Both the position numbers and the translations under genes were made by a program. The notes beneath the pieces are model-generated. The model made no database searches. It saw nothing but the letters and a program-made list of their open reading frames with translations, and was not told the origin of the DNA. From contig NZ_JAVIZX010000001.1 of the NCBI RefSeq assembly GCF_031453675.1, positions 4,176,001 to 4,240,000 of the forward strand: DNA of 64,000 nucleotides, in the 5' to 3' direction. This DNA comes from Paracidovorax wautersii (lineage in GTDB: Bacteria > Pseudomonadota > Gammaproteobacteria > Burkholderiales > Burkholderiaceae_C). Every line of letters starts with the position of its first letter. Position 1 is the stretch's first letter. Positions 37,967 to 49,671 of the stretch are shown here, one piece after another.

Positions 37967-39805
37967 ATGACCCAGAACCTCTCCCGCGCACGCTGGGCCG
38001 CCATCGCGGCGGCCGTGGTGCTCACGGCCTGCGCCAGCGGACCGCATTTCGACTACACGGTGCCGGACCAGCCCGAAGGCTCGTCCGGCTACACGGAGAA
38101 GCCGGGCTGGGCGACCAAGCGCTTCGCCGTGGCGGCCGCCAACCACCTGGCCACCGACGCCGGCTACCAGGTGCTCAAGGCGGGCGGCACGGCGGTGGAC
38201 GCCGCCATCGCGGTGCAGATGGTGCTGACGCTGGTGGAGCCGCAGTCCAGCGGCATCGGCGGCGGGGCCTTCCTGCTGCATGCGGCGGGCAGCAAGGTGG
38301 AGGCCTACGACGGCCGCGAGACGGCTCCGCGCGGCGCCACCGAGAACCTCTTCCTCCAGGCCGACGGCAAGCCCATGGCCTTCCACGATGCCGTGGTGGG
38401 CGGCCGTTCAGTGGGCGTGCCCGGCACGGTGCGCATGCTGGAGCAGGCCCACAAGGAGCACGGCAAGCTGGCCTGGTCGGCCCTGATGCAGCCCGCCATC
38501 CAGCTGGCCGAGAACGGCTTCAAGGTGAGCGCCCGGCTGCACACCCTGCTGGCCAGCGAGAAGTACCTGAAGCAGGACCCGGCCGCCCGCGCCTACTTCT
38601 ACGACGCCGCCGGCCAGCCCTGGCCCGTGGGCCACGTGCTGAAGAACCCCGAGCTGGCCGACGTGCTCCGGGGCATTGCCCGCCGCGGCTCCAAGGCGCT
38701 GCTGGAGGGCGACGTGGCCGAGGCCATCGTCGCCAAGGTGCAGCGCCATCCCACCAACCCCGGCACGCTCACGCTGGCCGACCTGGCCGGCTACCAGCCC
38801 AAGAAGCGCGACGCGCTGTGCTCCGACTACCAGCTGGGCGCCAAGGACTTTCAGCTGTGCGGCTTTCCGCCGCCCAGCTCCGGGGCCATCGCCGTGGCGC
38901 AGATCCTCGGCATCCTGAAGAACACCGACGCCACCGCGCTGCCGCTGCAGGAAGGCCCCGGCGGCGCGCAGGACCCGCTGGGCCAGGTGCCGAGCGCCGA
39001 TTGGCTCTATCTGTACAACGAGGCGGCCCGCCTGGCCTTTGCCGACCGCGCCCTGTACGTGGCCGACCCGGACTTCGTACAGCCGCCCGCCGGCAGCTGG
39101 AAGAGTCTGGTGGACCCGGCCTACCTCGCCAAGCGCGCCAAGCTCATCGGCCCCCAGAGCATGAAGACCGGCCAGCCCGGCACGCCCCGCGGCGCCCAGC
39201 GCATGGCCTACGCGCCCATGCCGGAGCAGCCGGAGTACGGCACCAGCCACATCAGCATCGTGGACGGCCAGGGCAACGCGGTCGCCATGACGACCACCAT
39301 CGAGGACCAGTTCGGCTCGCGCCAGATGGTCAAGGGCTTTCTGCTCAACAACGAGCTGACCGATTTCAGCCTCGCCCCGCGCGACGCCAGCGGCCAGCCC
39401 ATCGCCAACCGGGTCGAGCCCGGCAAGCGCCCGCGCTCGTCCATGGCACCCACGCTGGTGTTCGACAAGGCCACGGGCGAGCTGCTGATGAGCGGCGGCA
39501 GCCCCGGCGGCGCGATGATCATCCACTACACCGCCAAGACGCTGTACGGCATCTTCCACTGGGGCCTGACGCCCCAGCAGGCCATCAACCTGCCCAACTT
39601 CGGCACGCTGGGCGGCCCGACGCTGCTGGAGGAAAAGCGCTTCACCTCGGCCACGGTCGAATCCCTGCGCCAGCGCGGCGCCGAGGTGCGCGAGATGAAC
39701 ATGACCAGCGGCCTGCAGGCCCTTACCCGCGCCCACATCCACGGCGAGCCCATGTGGCTGGGCGGCGCCGACCCGCGCCGCGAAGGCGTGGTGATGGGGG
39801 ACTGA
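37967..39805 (+). CDS. ggt: Gamma-glutamyltransferase (lipoprotein-type signal)
   Basis: A 612-residue periplasmic Ntn-hydrolase that cleaves glutathione and gamma-glutamyl peptides. The N-terminus is a lipoprotein signal with lipobox L-T-A-C (C22). The N-terminal subunit has AAANHLATDAGYQVLKAGGTAVDAAIAVQMVLTLVEPQSSGIGGGAFLL and the PPPSSGAIAVAQILGIL block. The nucleophile is T426 in G-T-S-H-I-S, where self-processing would cut. The C-terminal subunit has NNELTDFS and MSGGSPGGAMIIH. An inserted run PLQEGPGGAQDPLGQVPSADWL is unusual but short. A repeat and a bidirectional terminator follow. Confidence 0.94.
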   Translation: MTQNLSRARWAAIAAAVVLTACASGPHFDYTVPDQPEGSSGYTEKPGWATKRFAVAAANHLATDAGYQVLKAGGTAVDAAIAVQMVLTLVEPQSSGIGGGAFLLHAAGSKVEAYDGRETAPRGATENLFLQADGKPMAFHDAVVGGRSVGVPGTVRMLEQAHKEHGKLAWSALMQPAIQLAENGFKVSARLHTLLASEKYLKQDPAARAYFYDAAGQPWPVGHVLKNPELADVLRGIARRGSKALLEGDVAEAIVAKVQRHPTNPGTLTLADLAGYQPKKRDALCSDYQLGAKDFQLCGFPPPSSGAIAVAQILGILKNTDATALPLQEGPGGAQDPLGQVPSADWLYLYNEAARLAFADRALYVADPDFVQPPAGSWKSLVDPAYLAKRAKLIGPQSMKTGQPGTPRGAQRMAYAPMPEQPEYGTSHISIVDGQGNAVAMTTTIEDQFGSRQMVKGFLLNNELTDFSLAPRDASGQPIANRVEPGKRPRSSMAPTLVFDKATGELLMSGGSPGGAMIIHYTAKTLYGIFHWGLTPQQAINLPNFGTLGGPTLLEEKRFTSATVESLRQRGAEVREMNMTSGLQALTRAHIHGEPMWLGGADPRREGVVMGD

Positions 39806-39814
39806 CACCCAGCC

Positions 39815-39863
39815 CAAATGGCCTCAAGCGCCTGATGCTGCTGCGCAAGCAGCTATCGAACAA
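39815..39863 (-). repeat. Intergenic palindromic repeat, copy 7
   Basis: Reverse-orientation copy: CAAATGGCCTCAAGCGCCTGATGCTGCTGCGCAAGCAGCTATCGAA. It begins 10 bases after the ggt stop and abuts the terminator. Confidence 0.75.
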
Positions 39864-39887
39864 AGAGCACCCGCGGGTGCTCTTTGT
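39860..39887. terminator. Bidirectional terminator between ggt and the cupin gene
   Basis: ACAAAGAGCACCCGCGGGTGCTCTTTGT is a perfect 28-base palindrome with TTTG tails on both strands, placed between convergent genes. Confidence 0.8.
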
Positions 39888-39940
39888 CGTTAGGGTGCGC
39901 GGCCCGCCGGCACACCCTGCTGCGCGCCAGCCGCGCCGGG

Positions 39941-40381
39941 CTACTGCTCGGCGATCACGTCCACGAACACCAGCGGCTCGGTGCCGGTGTTGGTCAGGCC
40001 ATGGGCCTCGCCCTTGCGCACGATGGTCACGTCGCCGGCCTTCACCGGAACCTCCGCACCGTCCTTGTCCTTGAAGCTGCCGCGGCCGGACACGATGATG
40101 TAGGTGTCCTCGTTGGTGGTGTGCTTGTGGTAGCCGATGGAGTCGCCGGGCGCCAGCGTGAGCCAGCTGATCTCCTTGATGGCATGGTCCTTCAGCGCCT
40201 TGTCGCGGGTGAAGGCGTACTCGCCCACCAAGGTGCCCTTGCCGCCGCCGGCCGACTCCTTGTTGGCCTTGATGAGCTGCTCCTTGGTGAACACATCGGC
40301 CGCGGCGGGCACGGCGGACAGCGCCAGCAGCAGGGCGCAAGCCGTGGCGGCAACGGGGTGGTGGGGTCGCTTTTTCTTCAT
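39941..40381 (-). CDS. Exported cupin-domain protein
   Basis: A 146-residue protein with a signal peptide (KKKRPHHPVAATACALLLALSAVPAAA-DV). The mature part is a single small cupin: motif 1 GDSIGYHKHTTNEDTYIIVSGRGSF with the metal-binding H-x-H and E, and motif 2 GDVTIVRKGEAHGLTNTGTEPL with H. A GGAGGAG sequence ahead of the ATG at 40381 fixes the start. Likely a periplasmic metal-binding protein, perhaps an enzyme or sugar/solute binder; substrate unknown. It faces ggt tail to tail. Confidence 0.85.
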   Translation of the reverse strand: MKKKRPHHPVAATACALLLALSAVPAAADVFTKEQLIKANKESAGGGKGTLVGEYAFTRDKALKDHAIKEISWLTLAPGDSIGYHKHTTNEDTYIIVSGRGSFKDKDGAEVPVKAGDVTIVRKGEAHGLTNTGTEPLVFVDVIAEQ

Positions 40382-40495
40382 GGGTGTCTCCTCCGGGATG
40401 GTGGTGGTGTCGTCCCGGCTCCGCGGGGACTGGCATCCCTCGGGCGTCGCAAGCGCCGAGGGCCCCATGGCGCCCCGTGCCGGGATCGGCGGGAT

Positions 40496-40770
40496 CTTAG
40501 AGCCTGTTCACGATCTTCAGGGGTCGCGCAGCGGTCTTTGCGGGATGGCGTGCAAGGCGCGGTGCGCTGTGGATAGCTCGGCTATCCACCAGCGCCGCAA
40601 CGCCGCAGACCGCCCGCAAAGGCCACTGCCCGAAGGGTTGGAGCGAAATCGGGCGATTGAACGCCTCGAATGCTTGCATGGGCACGAGCCCATGCGGCGC
40701 ATCCGAGGCATCCACTCATCCCGATTGCGCTCCAACGCGATCCCCTGTGAGATCGTGAACAGGCTCTTAG
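40496..40770. mobile_element. MITE-like element with terminal inverted repeats
   Basis: About 275 bases bounded by AGAGCCTGTTCACGATCT (from 40499) and its inverse AGATCGTGAACAGGCTCT (to 40768), an 18-bp perfect terminal repeat, extended by TTCAGGGG / CCCCTGTG. The interior has two strong hairpins: GTGGATAGC-TCG-GCTATCCAC and GCATGGGC-ACGA-GCCCATGC. No transposase is encoded; short frames on both strands lack start signals. It lies between the cupin and VOC genes. Related copies are near 11.7 and 13.3 kb. Confidence 0.7.
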
Positions 40771-40905
40771 GCGCGGCCTGCCCTGCGCCGCACTGCGTGA
40801 AACCCCAACGGCAGGGGCCGGCGCGGGCGGCGCGGGCGGCGCGCCTGGCCGGGCCCGGCCAGCGCCGCTACGCGCCCCGGGCGAGGCGCCCGGCAGAACT
40901 CAAGC
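40771..40905. other. GC-rich spacer downstream of the VOC gene
   Basis: Runs such as GGCCGGGCCCGGCC and GGGCGAGGCGCCC make small hairpins. No gene is seen. Together with the element and a palindromic repeat it fills the 600-base gap between two minus-strand genes. Confidence 0.4.
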
Positions 40906-40964
40906 AAAAACGCCCTCCAGCGCTTATGCAGCAAGCGCATATAGCTATACTTAATATAGCAATC
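40906..40964 (-). repeat. Intergenic palindromic repeat, copy 8
   Basis: Reverse-orientation copy: AAAAACGCCCTCCAGCGCTTATGCAGCAAGCGCATATAGCTATACTTAATATAGC. The core GCGCTTATGCAGCAAGCGC keeps most of the stem. It begins 20 bases after the VOC gene stop. Confidence 0.8.
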
Positions 40965-40983
40965 AACCCGCCAGGGAAGCGCC

Positions 40984-41418
40984 TCAGGCCGCGTAGATCG
41001 CCTCGACCGTCTTGAAGCCCTTCACCTCGATCGGGTTGCCGAAGGGATCGCGGAAGAACATCGTCCACTGCTCGCCGGGCTCGCCCTCGAAGCGCACCTG
41101 CGGTGCCAGCACGAAGTCCGTGCCGGCCTGCTGCAGCCGCTCGGACAGCGCCTTCCATTCCGGCAGCAGCAGGATGATGCCGAAGTGCGGCATGGGCACC
41201 ATCTTGCTGCCGACCTTGCCGGTGGCGGCCGTGGCGAAGGGCTCGCCCAGATGCATCGAGATCTGGTGGCCGAAGAAATCGAAGTCCACCCAGGTGTCGG
41301 TGCTGCGCCCCTCCCGGCAGCCCAGCACGCCGCCGTAGAAGGCGCGGGCCGCGTCCAGGTCGGTCACGTTGAAGGCGAAGTGGAAGATCGAGGGCACGGG
41401 CAAGGTGGTGTTAGTCAT
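40984..41418 (-). CDS. VOC (glyoxalase/dioxygenase superfamily) protein
   Basis: A 144-residue single-domain VOC protein. FHFAFNVTDLDAARAFYGGVLGCREGRS is the typical first beta-alpha-beta-beta-beta unit, DFFGHQISMHLGEP lies in the second strand set, and the C-terminal TMFFRDPFGNPIEVKGFK contains the metal-ligand Glu. Candidate ligands are H13, H54 or H58, and the last E. Members may be glyoxalases, dioxygenases or resistance proteins; none can be chosen. The ATG at 41418 is chosen for position relative to the VOC core. It is divergent from dnaG, with 115 bases between starts. Confidence 0.87.
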   Translation of the reverse strand: MTNTTLPVPSIFHFAFNVTDLDAARAFYGGVLGCREGRSTDTWVDFDFFGHQISMHLGEPFATAATGKVGSKMVPMPHFGIILLLPEWKALSERLQQAGTDFVLAPQVRFEGEPGEQWTMFFRDPFGNPIEVKGFKTVEAIYAA

Positions 41419-41533
41419 GGGGCGCAATGGGTGGGGCGACGGAACAGTCCTGCAGCGTGCCACAGTTTGCCGGACACCGCCGCGTCCGGCCCTACAAGCC
41501 AGCCACGGTCCGCGCATCGGCGAAAATACCCGC

Positions 41534-43564
41534 GTGGCCATCCCCCAGTCGTTCATCCAGGAGTTGCTTTCGCGCGTCGACGTGGTCGACATCGTCGGCC
41601 GCTACGTGCAGCTCAAGAAGGGGGGCGCCAATTTCATGGGGCTGTGCCCCTTCCACGGGGAGAAGTCGCCCTCGTTCAGCGTCAGCCCCTCCAAGCAGTT
41701 CTATCACTGCTTCGGCTGCGGCAAGAACGGCAACGCCATCGGTTTCCTGATGGACCACGCCGGCATGGGCTTCATCGAGGCCGTGACCGACCTGGCCCAG
41801 CAGGTCGGCCTGCAGGTGCCCGACGACAACATCTCCCCCCAGGAACGCGAACGCGCCAACGCCCAGCGGCAGAAGCAGGCCACCCTGACCGACGTGCTGG
41901 AGAAGGCCGGGGAGTCCTGGCGCAAGCACCTGCGGGAGGCGCCCCGCGCCATCGAATACCTCAAGGGCCGGGGCCTCTCCGGTGCCATCGCCAAGCGCTA
42001 CGGCCTGGGCTACGCCCCCGAAGGCTGGCGCGGCCTGGCGAGCGTGTTTCCGCAGTACGACGACCCGCTGCTGGAGGAAAGCGGCCTGGTGATCGTGAAC
42101 GACGAGGACGGCGGCAAGCGCTACGACCGCTTCCGCGACCGCATCATGTTCCCCATCCGCAACGTCAAGGGCGAATGCATCGGCTACGGCGGGCGCGTGC
42201 TGGGGGACGAGAAACCCAAGTACCTCAACTCGCCGGAAACCCCGGTCTTTCACAAGGGCCGCGAACTCTACGGCCTGTTCGAGGCGCGCACCGCCGTGCG
42301 CGAGCACGGCTTCGCCCTCGTCACCGAGGGCTACATGGACGTCGTCGCCCTGGCCCAGCTCGGTTTTCCCAATGCCGTGGCCACGCTGGGCACGGCCTGC
42401 ACGGCCGACCATGTGCACAAGCTGTTCCGCTTTACCGATACCGTGGTCTTCAGCTTCGACGGCGACGGCGCCGGCCGGCGCGCCGCACGCAAGGCGCTGG
42501 ACGGCGCCCTGCCCTACGCCACCGACACGCGCAGCGTGAAGTTTCTCTTTCTGCCGGCCGAGCACGACCCCGACAGCTTCATCCGCGCCCACGGCACCGA
42601 TGCCTTCGCGCGCCACGTGACCGAAGCCATGCCGCTGAGCCGCTTCCTCATCGAGGCCGCCCGGGAGGACTGCGACCTCACCACCGCCGAAGGCCGCGCC
42701 CGCATGCTCAGCAACGCCCGCCCGCTGTGGACGACCCTGCCCGACGGCGCGCTGCGCCGGCAGCTGCTGACCGAATTGGCCAGCCTGGGCCAGCTCGATG
42801 CCAAGGACCTGGCCGAGCTGTGGAATGCCGCCAGCGCCCAGGACGCGGCCCGCCAGCCCGGGGGCCGAAGCGCCCCGGCCGCCGCTGCGCCCCGGCCCGC
42901 CCTGGCCGAGCCCGACCCGTACGCCGACGAGCCGCCCTGGGGCATGTCCGCACACGAATCCACCTGGCTGCCACCCGGGGACGCCCTGCCTGCGGGCGGC
43001 GGTGGCGGCTTCGAGCGGCGCAATTTCAGCAAGGGCAAGGGCGACTGGAAAAGCGACTGGAAGGGCAAGGGCAAGTGGCGCAAGGACGAGCGCCCCCCGC
43101 AGCCGCCGCTGCCCCGAACCCCTGCCGCCAGCCGTACCGACCATGCGGCCCGACTGCTGCTGTCGCACATGGAATTCCTGGAAGACCTCACCCACGAGGA
43201 CCACGCCACGCTGTGCGCCCAGCCGACGCCGCACGGCCCGCTCTTCACCTGGCTCGAAGGGCAGTTCCACGAGCACGGCCCCCAGGCCTGGGCCGTACTG
43301 CGCGAGGCGCTGCGCGACCATGAATGCGAGGCCCTGGCCGAGCGGGTCATGACCGGCTCCCACGCCCAGACCGAAGGCGACGAGGCCGAACTGCGCTGGG
43401 AACTGCGGGGCCTGCTCAACCGCATGCTGGTGGAAAGCATCAACCAGCAGCAAAAAATCCTGGTGCTGGCCGCCAGCCAGGACCCGGCGGCCCTGGTGCG
43501 CTACAAGGAATTGGAAGTGCGGCGCAAGGCATTGCTTGACAACGGCCAGAAACTTGAGTCTTGA
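41534..43564 (+). CDS. dnaG: DNA primase
   Basis: A 676-residue primase that makes RNA primers for replication. The start is GTG (VAIPQSFIQELLSRVDVVDIVGRYV). The CHC2 zinc finger uses C38, H41, C59 and C62 (CPFH...FYHCFGC). The catalytic core has GYGGRVLGDEKPKYLNSPETPVFHKG, the TOPRIM glutamate in VTEGYMDVVAL (about 263-270) and FSFDGDGAGRRAARKAL (about 305). A Pro/Gly/Lys-rich linker of about 80 residues (GKGDWKSDWKGKGKW) precedes the C-terminal helicase-binding region (MEFLEDLTHEDHATLCAQ). It lies directly upstream of rpoD, the usual macromolecular-synthesis order without rpsU. Confidence 0.96.
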   Translation: MAIPQSFIQELLSRVDVVDIVGRYVQLKKGGANFMGLCPFHGEKSPSFSVSPSKQFYHCFGCGKNGNAIGFLMDHAGMGFIEAVTDLAQQVGLQVPDDNISPQERERANAQRQKQATLTDVLEKAGESWRKHLREAPRAIEYLKGRGLSGAIAKRYGLGYAPEGWRGLASVFPQYDDPLLEESGLVIVNDEDGGKRYDRFRDRIMFPIRNVKGECIGYGGRVLGDEKPKYLNSPETPVFHKGRELYGLFEARTAVREHGFALVTEGYMDVVALAQLGFPNAVATLGTACTADHVHKLFRFTDTVVFSFDGDGAGRRAARKALDGALPYATDTRSVKFLFLPAEHDPDSFIRAHGTDAFARHVTEAMPLSRFLIEAAREDCDLTTAEGRARMLSNARPLWTTLPDGALRRQLLTELASLGQLDAKDLAELWNAASAQDAARQPGGRSAPAAAAPRPALAEPDPYADEPPWGMSAHESTWLPPGDALPAGGGGGFERRNFSKGKGDWKSDWKGKGKWRKDERPPQPPLPRTPAASRTDHAARLLLSHMEFLEDLTHEDHATLCAQPTPHGPLFTWLEGQFHEHGPQAWAVLREALRDHECEALAERVMTGSHAQTEGDEAELRWELRGLLNRMLVESINQQQKILVLAASQDPAALVRYKELEVRRKALLDNGQKLES

Positions 43565-43579
43565 AAACCGCCGGATCGG

Positions 43580-43585
43580 TATAAT
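43580..43585 (+). promoter_or_regulatory. Putative -10 element for rpoD
   Basis: A perfect TATAAT sits 16 bases past the dnaG stop. Possible -35 hexamers upstream (TTGAGT, TTGAAA) give spacings of 20 or 13 bases, neither ideal, so the -35 assignment is open. It leaves a leader of about 225 bases before the rpoD ATG. Confidence 0.5.
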
Positions 43586-43818
43586 GTAGGGTTTGTCGGC
43601 AAGAGCGACAGCAGCACCTCCGGGCCGGGCAACCGTGACAAACACGCACAACCGCCCTTCATACCGCAAGGACTGCACTCCAAATGTTCGCCCAGACATC
43701 TTGCCCCTGAGGGTTGCCCCTCGACTGCACAGGCCCCCGCGCCTGCGCCGTGCCACCGCGCCAGAACGCTGAGGCGCTTGCGTTTTCTTTGTGTCCGTTT
43801 TTGACCCTGAGGTTGTCC

Positions 43819-46209
<2,391 letters not shown>

Positions 46210-46243
46210 GCACTGCGACCGGCCCCGCCCGGTGGCTCCAAAG

Positions 46244-46275
46244 GCCTGGCCTGCGAAAGCAGGCCAGGCTTTTTT
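46244..46275 (+). terminator. Rho-independent terminator of rpoD
   Basis: GCCTGGCCTGC-GAAA-GCAGGCCAGGC is an 11-bp perfect stem with a GAAA tetraloop, followed by TTTTTT, 34 bases after the rpoD stop. Confidence 0.95.
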
Positions 46276-46687
46276 CATGCGTGCAGCCCTGCGCCCCCCG
46301 CGTTGAAGAGTGGCGAAAGGCACATGCCACCCGCCTGCCCCGCCGCGCTCAGTAACGCAGCCGCAGCACGGCGCGGCCCGTCGCGATTCGCAGACCGCCC
46401 CCCAAACCATCTGCCTGCAGACCATTCCAAATTCGAAAGCGCCGGTTTCCCAAATTTCGCTTTTTGTTCCGTGGTGTGAAACATAAACTTACCGCGCTGC
46501 AGAATCCGTCGGCTCAGCGCCAGGATCTGCCGGTAGCCCGGGAGGGGTCCACCACACGCCAACCACGTACTGGCGCGCTCCATACAGGGGCCGCGCGCTC
46601 CGACGTACCCATGCTTGCCGCCGGCAGATTCAGGCACCCCGAAGGAGTGCATTCAAGAATCTCTTCAGTGAACCAGGAAAACGGGCA
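46276..46687. other. Intergenic region between rpoD and the chemoreceptor gene
   Basis: About 410 bases. An AT-richer stretch at about 46420-46500 contains CAAATTCGAAAGCG and CAAATTTCGCTTTTTG, which may include a promoter for the chemoreceptor. I cannot assign a sigma-28 consensus. No gene is visible. Confidence 0.4.
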
Positions 46688-48328
46688 ATGAGTACCAAGG
46701 GCTTCGGCAATCTGCGGATCGGCTACCGCATCGGGCTGGCGTTCGCCGCCACCATCGTGCTGCTGATCGTCGTGGCGGTGCTGTCCGTCACGTCGCTGGA
46801 CCGCGTGAACGATGCGCTGCACTCCGTCACCAAGGACTACTACGTCAAGGTGCGTCTGCTGGACGACATCGCCGATGAGGTGGACCTGCAGGCCCGCCTG
46901 GTCCGCAACCTGTTGATCTTCGAGGCCCCCGAGGTCCGCGCGCGCGAGGTCAAGGGCATCGAGACCAGCTACGCCACCGTGACCACGCTGTACGCGCGCC
47001 TCACCGAAATGGTGAGGCAGGAAACCGGCAAGAAGCTGCTGGCGGAGGTGCAGACCCGGCGCACCCAGTACTCCAAGGACATCGACACCTTCCTGGCCCT
47101 GGTGCGCAGCGAGCAGATCGCCGAGGCCAAGGTGCACCTGGAGAACGCGCTGCGCAACAGCCAGCTCAGCTACATGGCATCGATGAAGGCCCTGGCGGAC
47201 TACCAGCAATCCATGACGGACAAGGCTAGCGAATACGCCAACCAGCAGGTGCGCTCGGGCACGCTGATCGTGCTGGCCATTGCGGTGGCCGCCGTGCTGG
47301 TGTCGGTGGTGCTGGGCTGGCTCATCACCCGTTCCATCACCCGGCCCATCGGCCGCGCTGTCGAAGTGGCAGAGACCGTGGCCGCGGGCGACCTCACCTC
47401 CCGCATCGAGGTCAGCAGCCGGGACGAAGTGGGCCAGCTCCTGGCCGCGCTGCAGCGCATGAACGCCAGCCTGGTGGACATCGTGGGCAACGTGCGTACC
47501 GCGTCCGACTCGATCGCCACCGGCTCGGTGCAGATCGCCAACGGCAACGCAGACCTGAGCCAGCGCACCGAGGAACAGGCCAGCAACCTGGAGGAAACCG
47601 CCGCCTCGATGGAAGAGCTGACCTCTACCGTGCAACAGAACGCCGACGCCGCGCGCCGGGCGCAGCAGCTCGCCGCCACCGCCACGCGCGTGGCCACCGA
47701 CGGCGGCTCCGTGGTGGGCGACGTGGTCTCGACCATGAACGACATCAAGACCAGCTCCGGCCGCATGGCAGAAATCATCGGCGTGATCGACGGCATCGCC
47801 TTCCAGACCAACATCCTGGCGCTGAACGCGGCGGTGGAAGCAGCGCGTGCGGGCGAACAGGGCCGCGGCTTTGCCGTGGTGGCGGGCGAAGTGCGCAGCC
47901 TGGCCGGCCGCAGCGCCGAGGCCGCCAAGGAAATCAAGGCCCTCATCGAGGCCAGCGTGGCCCGCGTGAACACCGGCGGCGACCTGGTCGAACAGGCCGG
48001 CCGCACCATGAACGATGTGGTGTCGCAGGTCACGCAGGTGTCGTCGCTGATCTCCGAGATCAGCGCCGCCAGCGCCGAGCAGTCCAGCGGCATCAACCAG
48101 GTGGGCAACGCCGTGCAGCAGCTCGACCAGGTGACCCAGCAGAATGCGGCCCTGGTGGAGGAAAGCGCCGCCGCGGCCGACAGCCTGAAGTTCCAGGCGG
48201 AAGCGCTGTCGCGCGTCGTGGCACAGTTCCGGCTACCGTCGGACGGCATCGCCACCGCCGCCTCGCCCACAGCCATTCGGGGCTCAGCCACTGCTTCGCC
48301 CTTGCTGGTGGGCGCCACGGCCTACTGA
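46688..48328 (+). CDS. Methyl-accepting chemotaxis protein
   Basis: A 546-residue transmembrane chemoreceptor. TM1 is about 12-34 ([20 protein letters not shown]), followed by a four-helix-bundle periplasmic domain to about 195, then TM2 ([21 protein letters not shown]). A HAMP ([22 protein letters not shown]) and long coiled-coil cytoplasmic signalling domain follow, with hairpin tip [51 protein letters not shown]. This is the 36-heptad-class tip of Tsr/Tar-like receptors. The ligand is not readable. It lacks the C-terminal CheR-binding pentapeptide. It stands alone, without other che genes. Confidence 0.94.
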   Translation: MSTKGFGNLRIGYRIGLAFAATIVLLIVVAVLSVTSLDRVNDALHSVTKDYYVKVRLLDDIADEVDLQARLVRNLLIFEAPEVRAREVKGIETSYATVTTLYARLTEMVRQETGKKLLAEVQTRRTQYSKDIDTFLALVRSEQIAEAKVHLENALRNSQLSYMASMKALADYQQSMTDKASEYANQQVRSGTLIVLAIAVAAVLVSVVLGWLITRSITRPIGRAVEVAETVAAGDLTSRIEVSSRDEVGQLLAALQRMNASLVDIVGNVRTASDSIATGSVQIANGNADLSQRTEEQASNLEETAASMEELTSTVQQNADAARRAQQLAATATRVATDGGSVVGDVVSTMNDIKTSSGRMAEIIGVIDGIAFQTNILALNAAVEAARAGEQGRGFAVVAGEVRSLAGRSAEAAKEIKALIEASVARVNTGGDLVEQAGRTMNDVVSQVTQVSSLISEISAASAEQSSGINQVGNAVQQLDQVTQQNAALVEESAAAADSLKFQAEALSRVVAQFRLPSDGIATAASPTAIRGSATASPLLVGATAY

Positions 48329-48488
48329 GGCCTGCGGGGCGCGGGCCCCCAACCGGCCCCGCGATGGAGCGATGCGGACGGCGGCACGCAGGCTGGCCGG
48401 ACGCTGCAGGCATTCTGTGCCGCAGCCCCGCTGGCCTTGGCACCACCCGGGGGCGTGAACGCCCGCCCCTCTTTTTCTCCGTCACTCC

Positions 48489-49397
48489 ATGGACCTCAGA
48501 ACGCTTCGTTTATTCGTGGAGATCGCAAGGCTGGGAAGCTTTGCGGAAGCCGCCAAGACGGTGTTCACCACCCAGTCGACCGTCAGCAAGGCCATCAAGA
48601 ATCTGGAGGGCGAGCTGGGCGTGCGGCTGGTGGAACGCTCCGGCCGCAGCAAGGGGCTGACGCAGGCGGGCGAGCTGCTGTACCAGCGCGCGCTCAACAT
48701 GCTCGACGAGATGAGCCATCTGGAGATCGAGCTTGCCCAGATCCAGGGCCTGCAGCGCGGCAGCCTGCGCATCGGGTTTCCCAAGATGGGCACCAGCGCG
48801 TTCTACGCCGGGCTGTTCGCCAAGTTCCGCCAGCGCTACCCCGACATCGACGTGCACATCTCCGTGGAGCCGCTGCAGCGGCTGGAAGACCAGTTGCGCG
48901 ATGGCGATGTCGATCTGGCCGCCCTGCTGGCCCCCGAATCCACCGACTTCGACTGGCAGCACGTTCGCACCGAATCGCTGATGGCCCTGGTGCCGCAGCC
49001 CTTCCTGTCCACGCCGCGCACGCACATCACGCTGGAAGAACTGGCGCGCTGGCCCTTCATCCTGTTCGAGGATGGCTGCACGCTGAACGAGGCCATCGTG
49101 CAGGCCTGCGCCCGCCAGGGCGTGCAGGTGCACATGGATCTGGTCAGCACCGGCCAGATCGATTTCATCACCGAGCTGGTGGCCTCGCGCCTGGGCGTGA
49201 GCCTGCTCCCGCGGGCACTGACCCAGTGGCGCCAGCATCCCGAAGTGCGCTACCTGGAGGTGCCGGAGCTGCAAGGGCTGTGGCAGTTCACCCTGGCATG
49301 GCGCCGCGGTGCCCACCTCTCCTACCCCGCCCGGGCGTGGCTGGCCCTGGCGCAAGAACACTTCAAGCAGGCTCCGACGCTACCGGCAACGGCCTGA
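48489..49397 (+). CDS. LysR-family transcriptional regulator
   Basis: A 302-residue LysR regulator. The HTH is MDLRTLRLFVEIARLGSFAEAAKTVFTTQSTVSKAIKNLEGELGVRLVER, with a linker, then the substrate-binding domain (LRIGFPKMGTSAFYAGLFAKFRQRYPDIDVHISVEP) and VASRLGVSLLPRAL. The upstream chemoreceptor and the downstream panE gene are on the same strand. Because panE follows with a 274-base gap, panE is a possible but unproven target. No effector can be inferred. Confidence 0.9.
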   Translation: MDLRTLRLFVEIARLGSFAEAAKTVFTTQSTVSKAIKNLEGELGVRLVERSGRSKGLTQAGELLYQRALNMLDEMSHLEIELAQIQGLQRGSLRIGFPKMGTSAFYAGLFAKFRQRYPDIDVHISVEPLQRLEDQLRDGDVDLAALLAPESTDFDWQHVRTESLMALVPQPFLSTPRTHITLEELARWPFILFEDGCTLNEAIVQACARQGVQVHMDLVSTGQIDFITELVASRLGVSLLPRALTQWRQHPEVRYLEVPELQGLWQFTLAWRRGAHLSYPARAWLALAQEHFKQAPTLPATA

Positions 49398-49671
49398 CGG
49401 AACAGGCCGCAGCACGGGCCGGCGCTGCAGCCGCAGCCAACCAGCCAGCACTCACGGGCACAGGCGTGCCGCGCCCGGCTCTGCAGGGCACCGCACAGCG
49501 CCGCACCACGCCGTGCTGCGCCACACGGGCAGACCCGACAGAGGCAACGGCAAGCCCGGAGACAAACGCGTCAACGATGCGCCGAGAAGGCGGCTAGCAT
49601 CGTCCCGCTGTCATCCATTCATCCATTCATTACATCCCGCGCCCATTCGTCCGCCAGACCCAGGAGCCCCG

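Noticed and set aside
40496-40770. Small proteins encoded inside the MITE-like element
   Set aside because: The frames are mirror readings of inverted repeats and hairpins and lack start signals.
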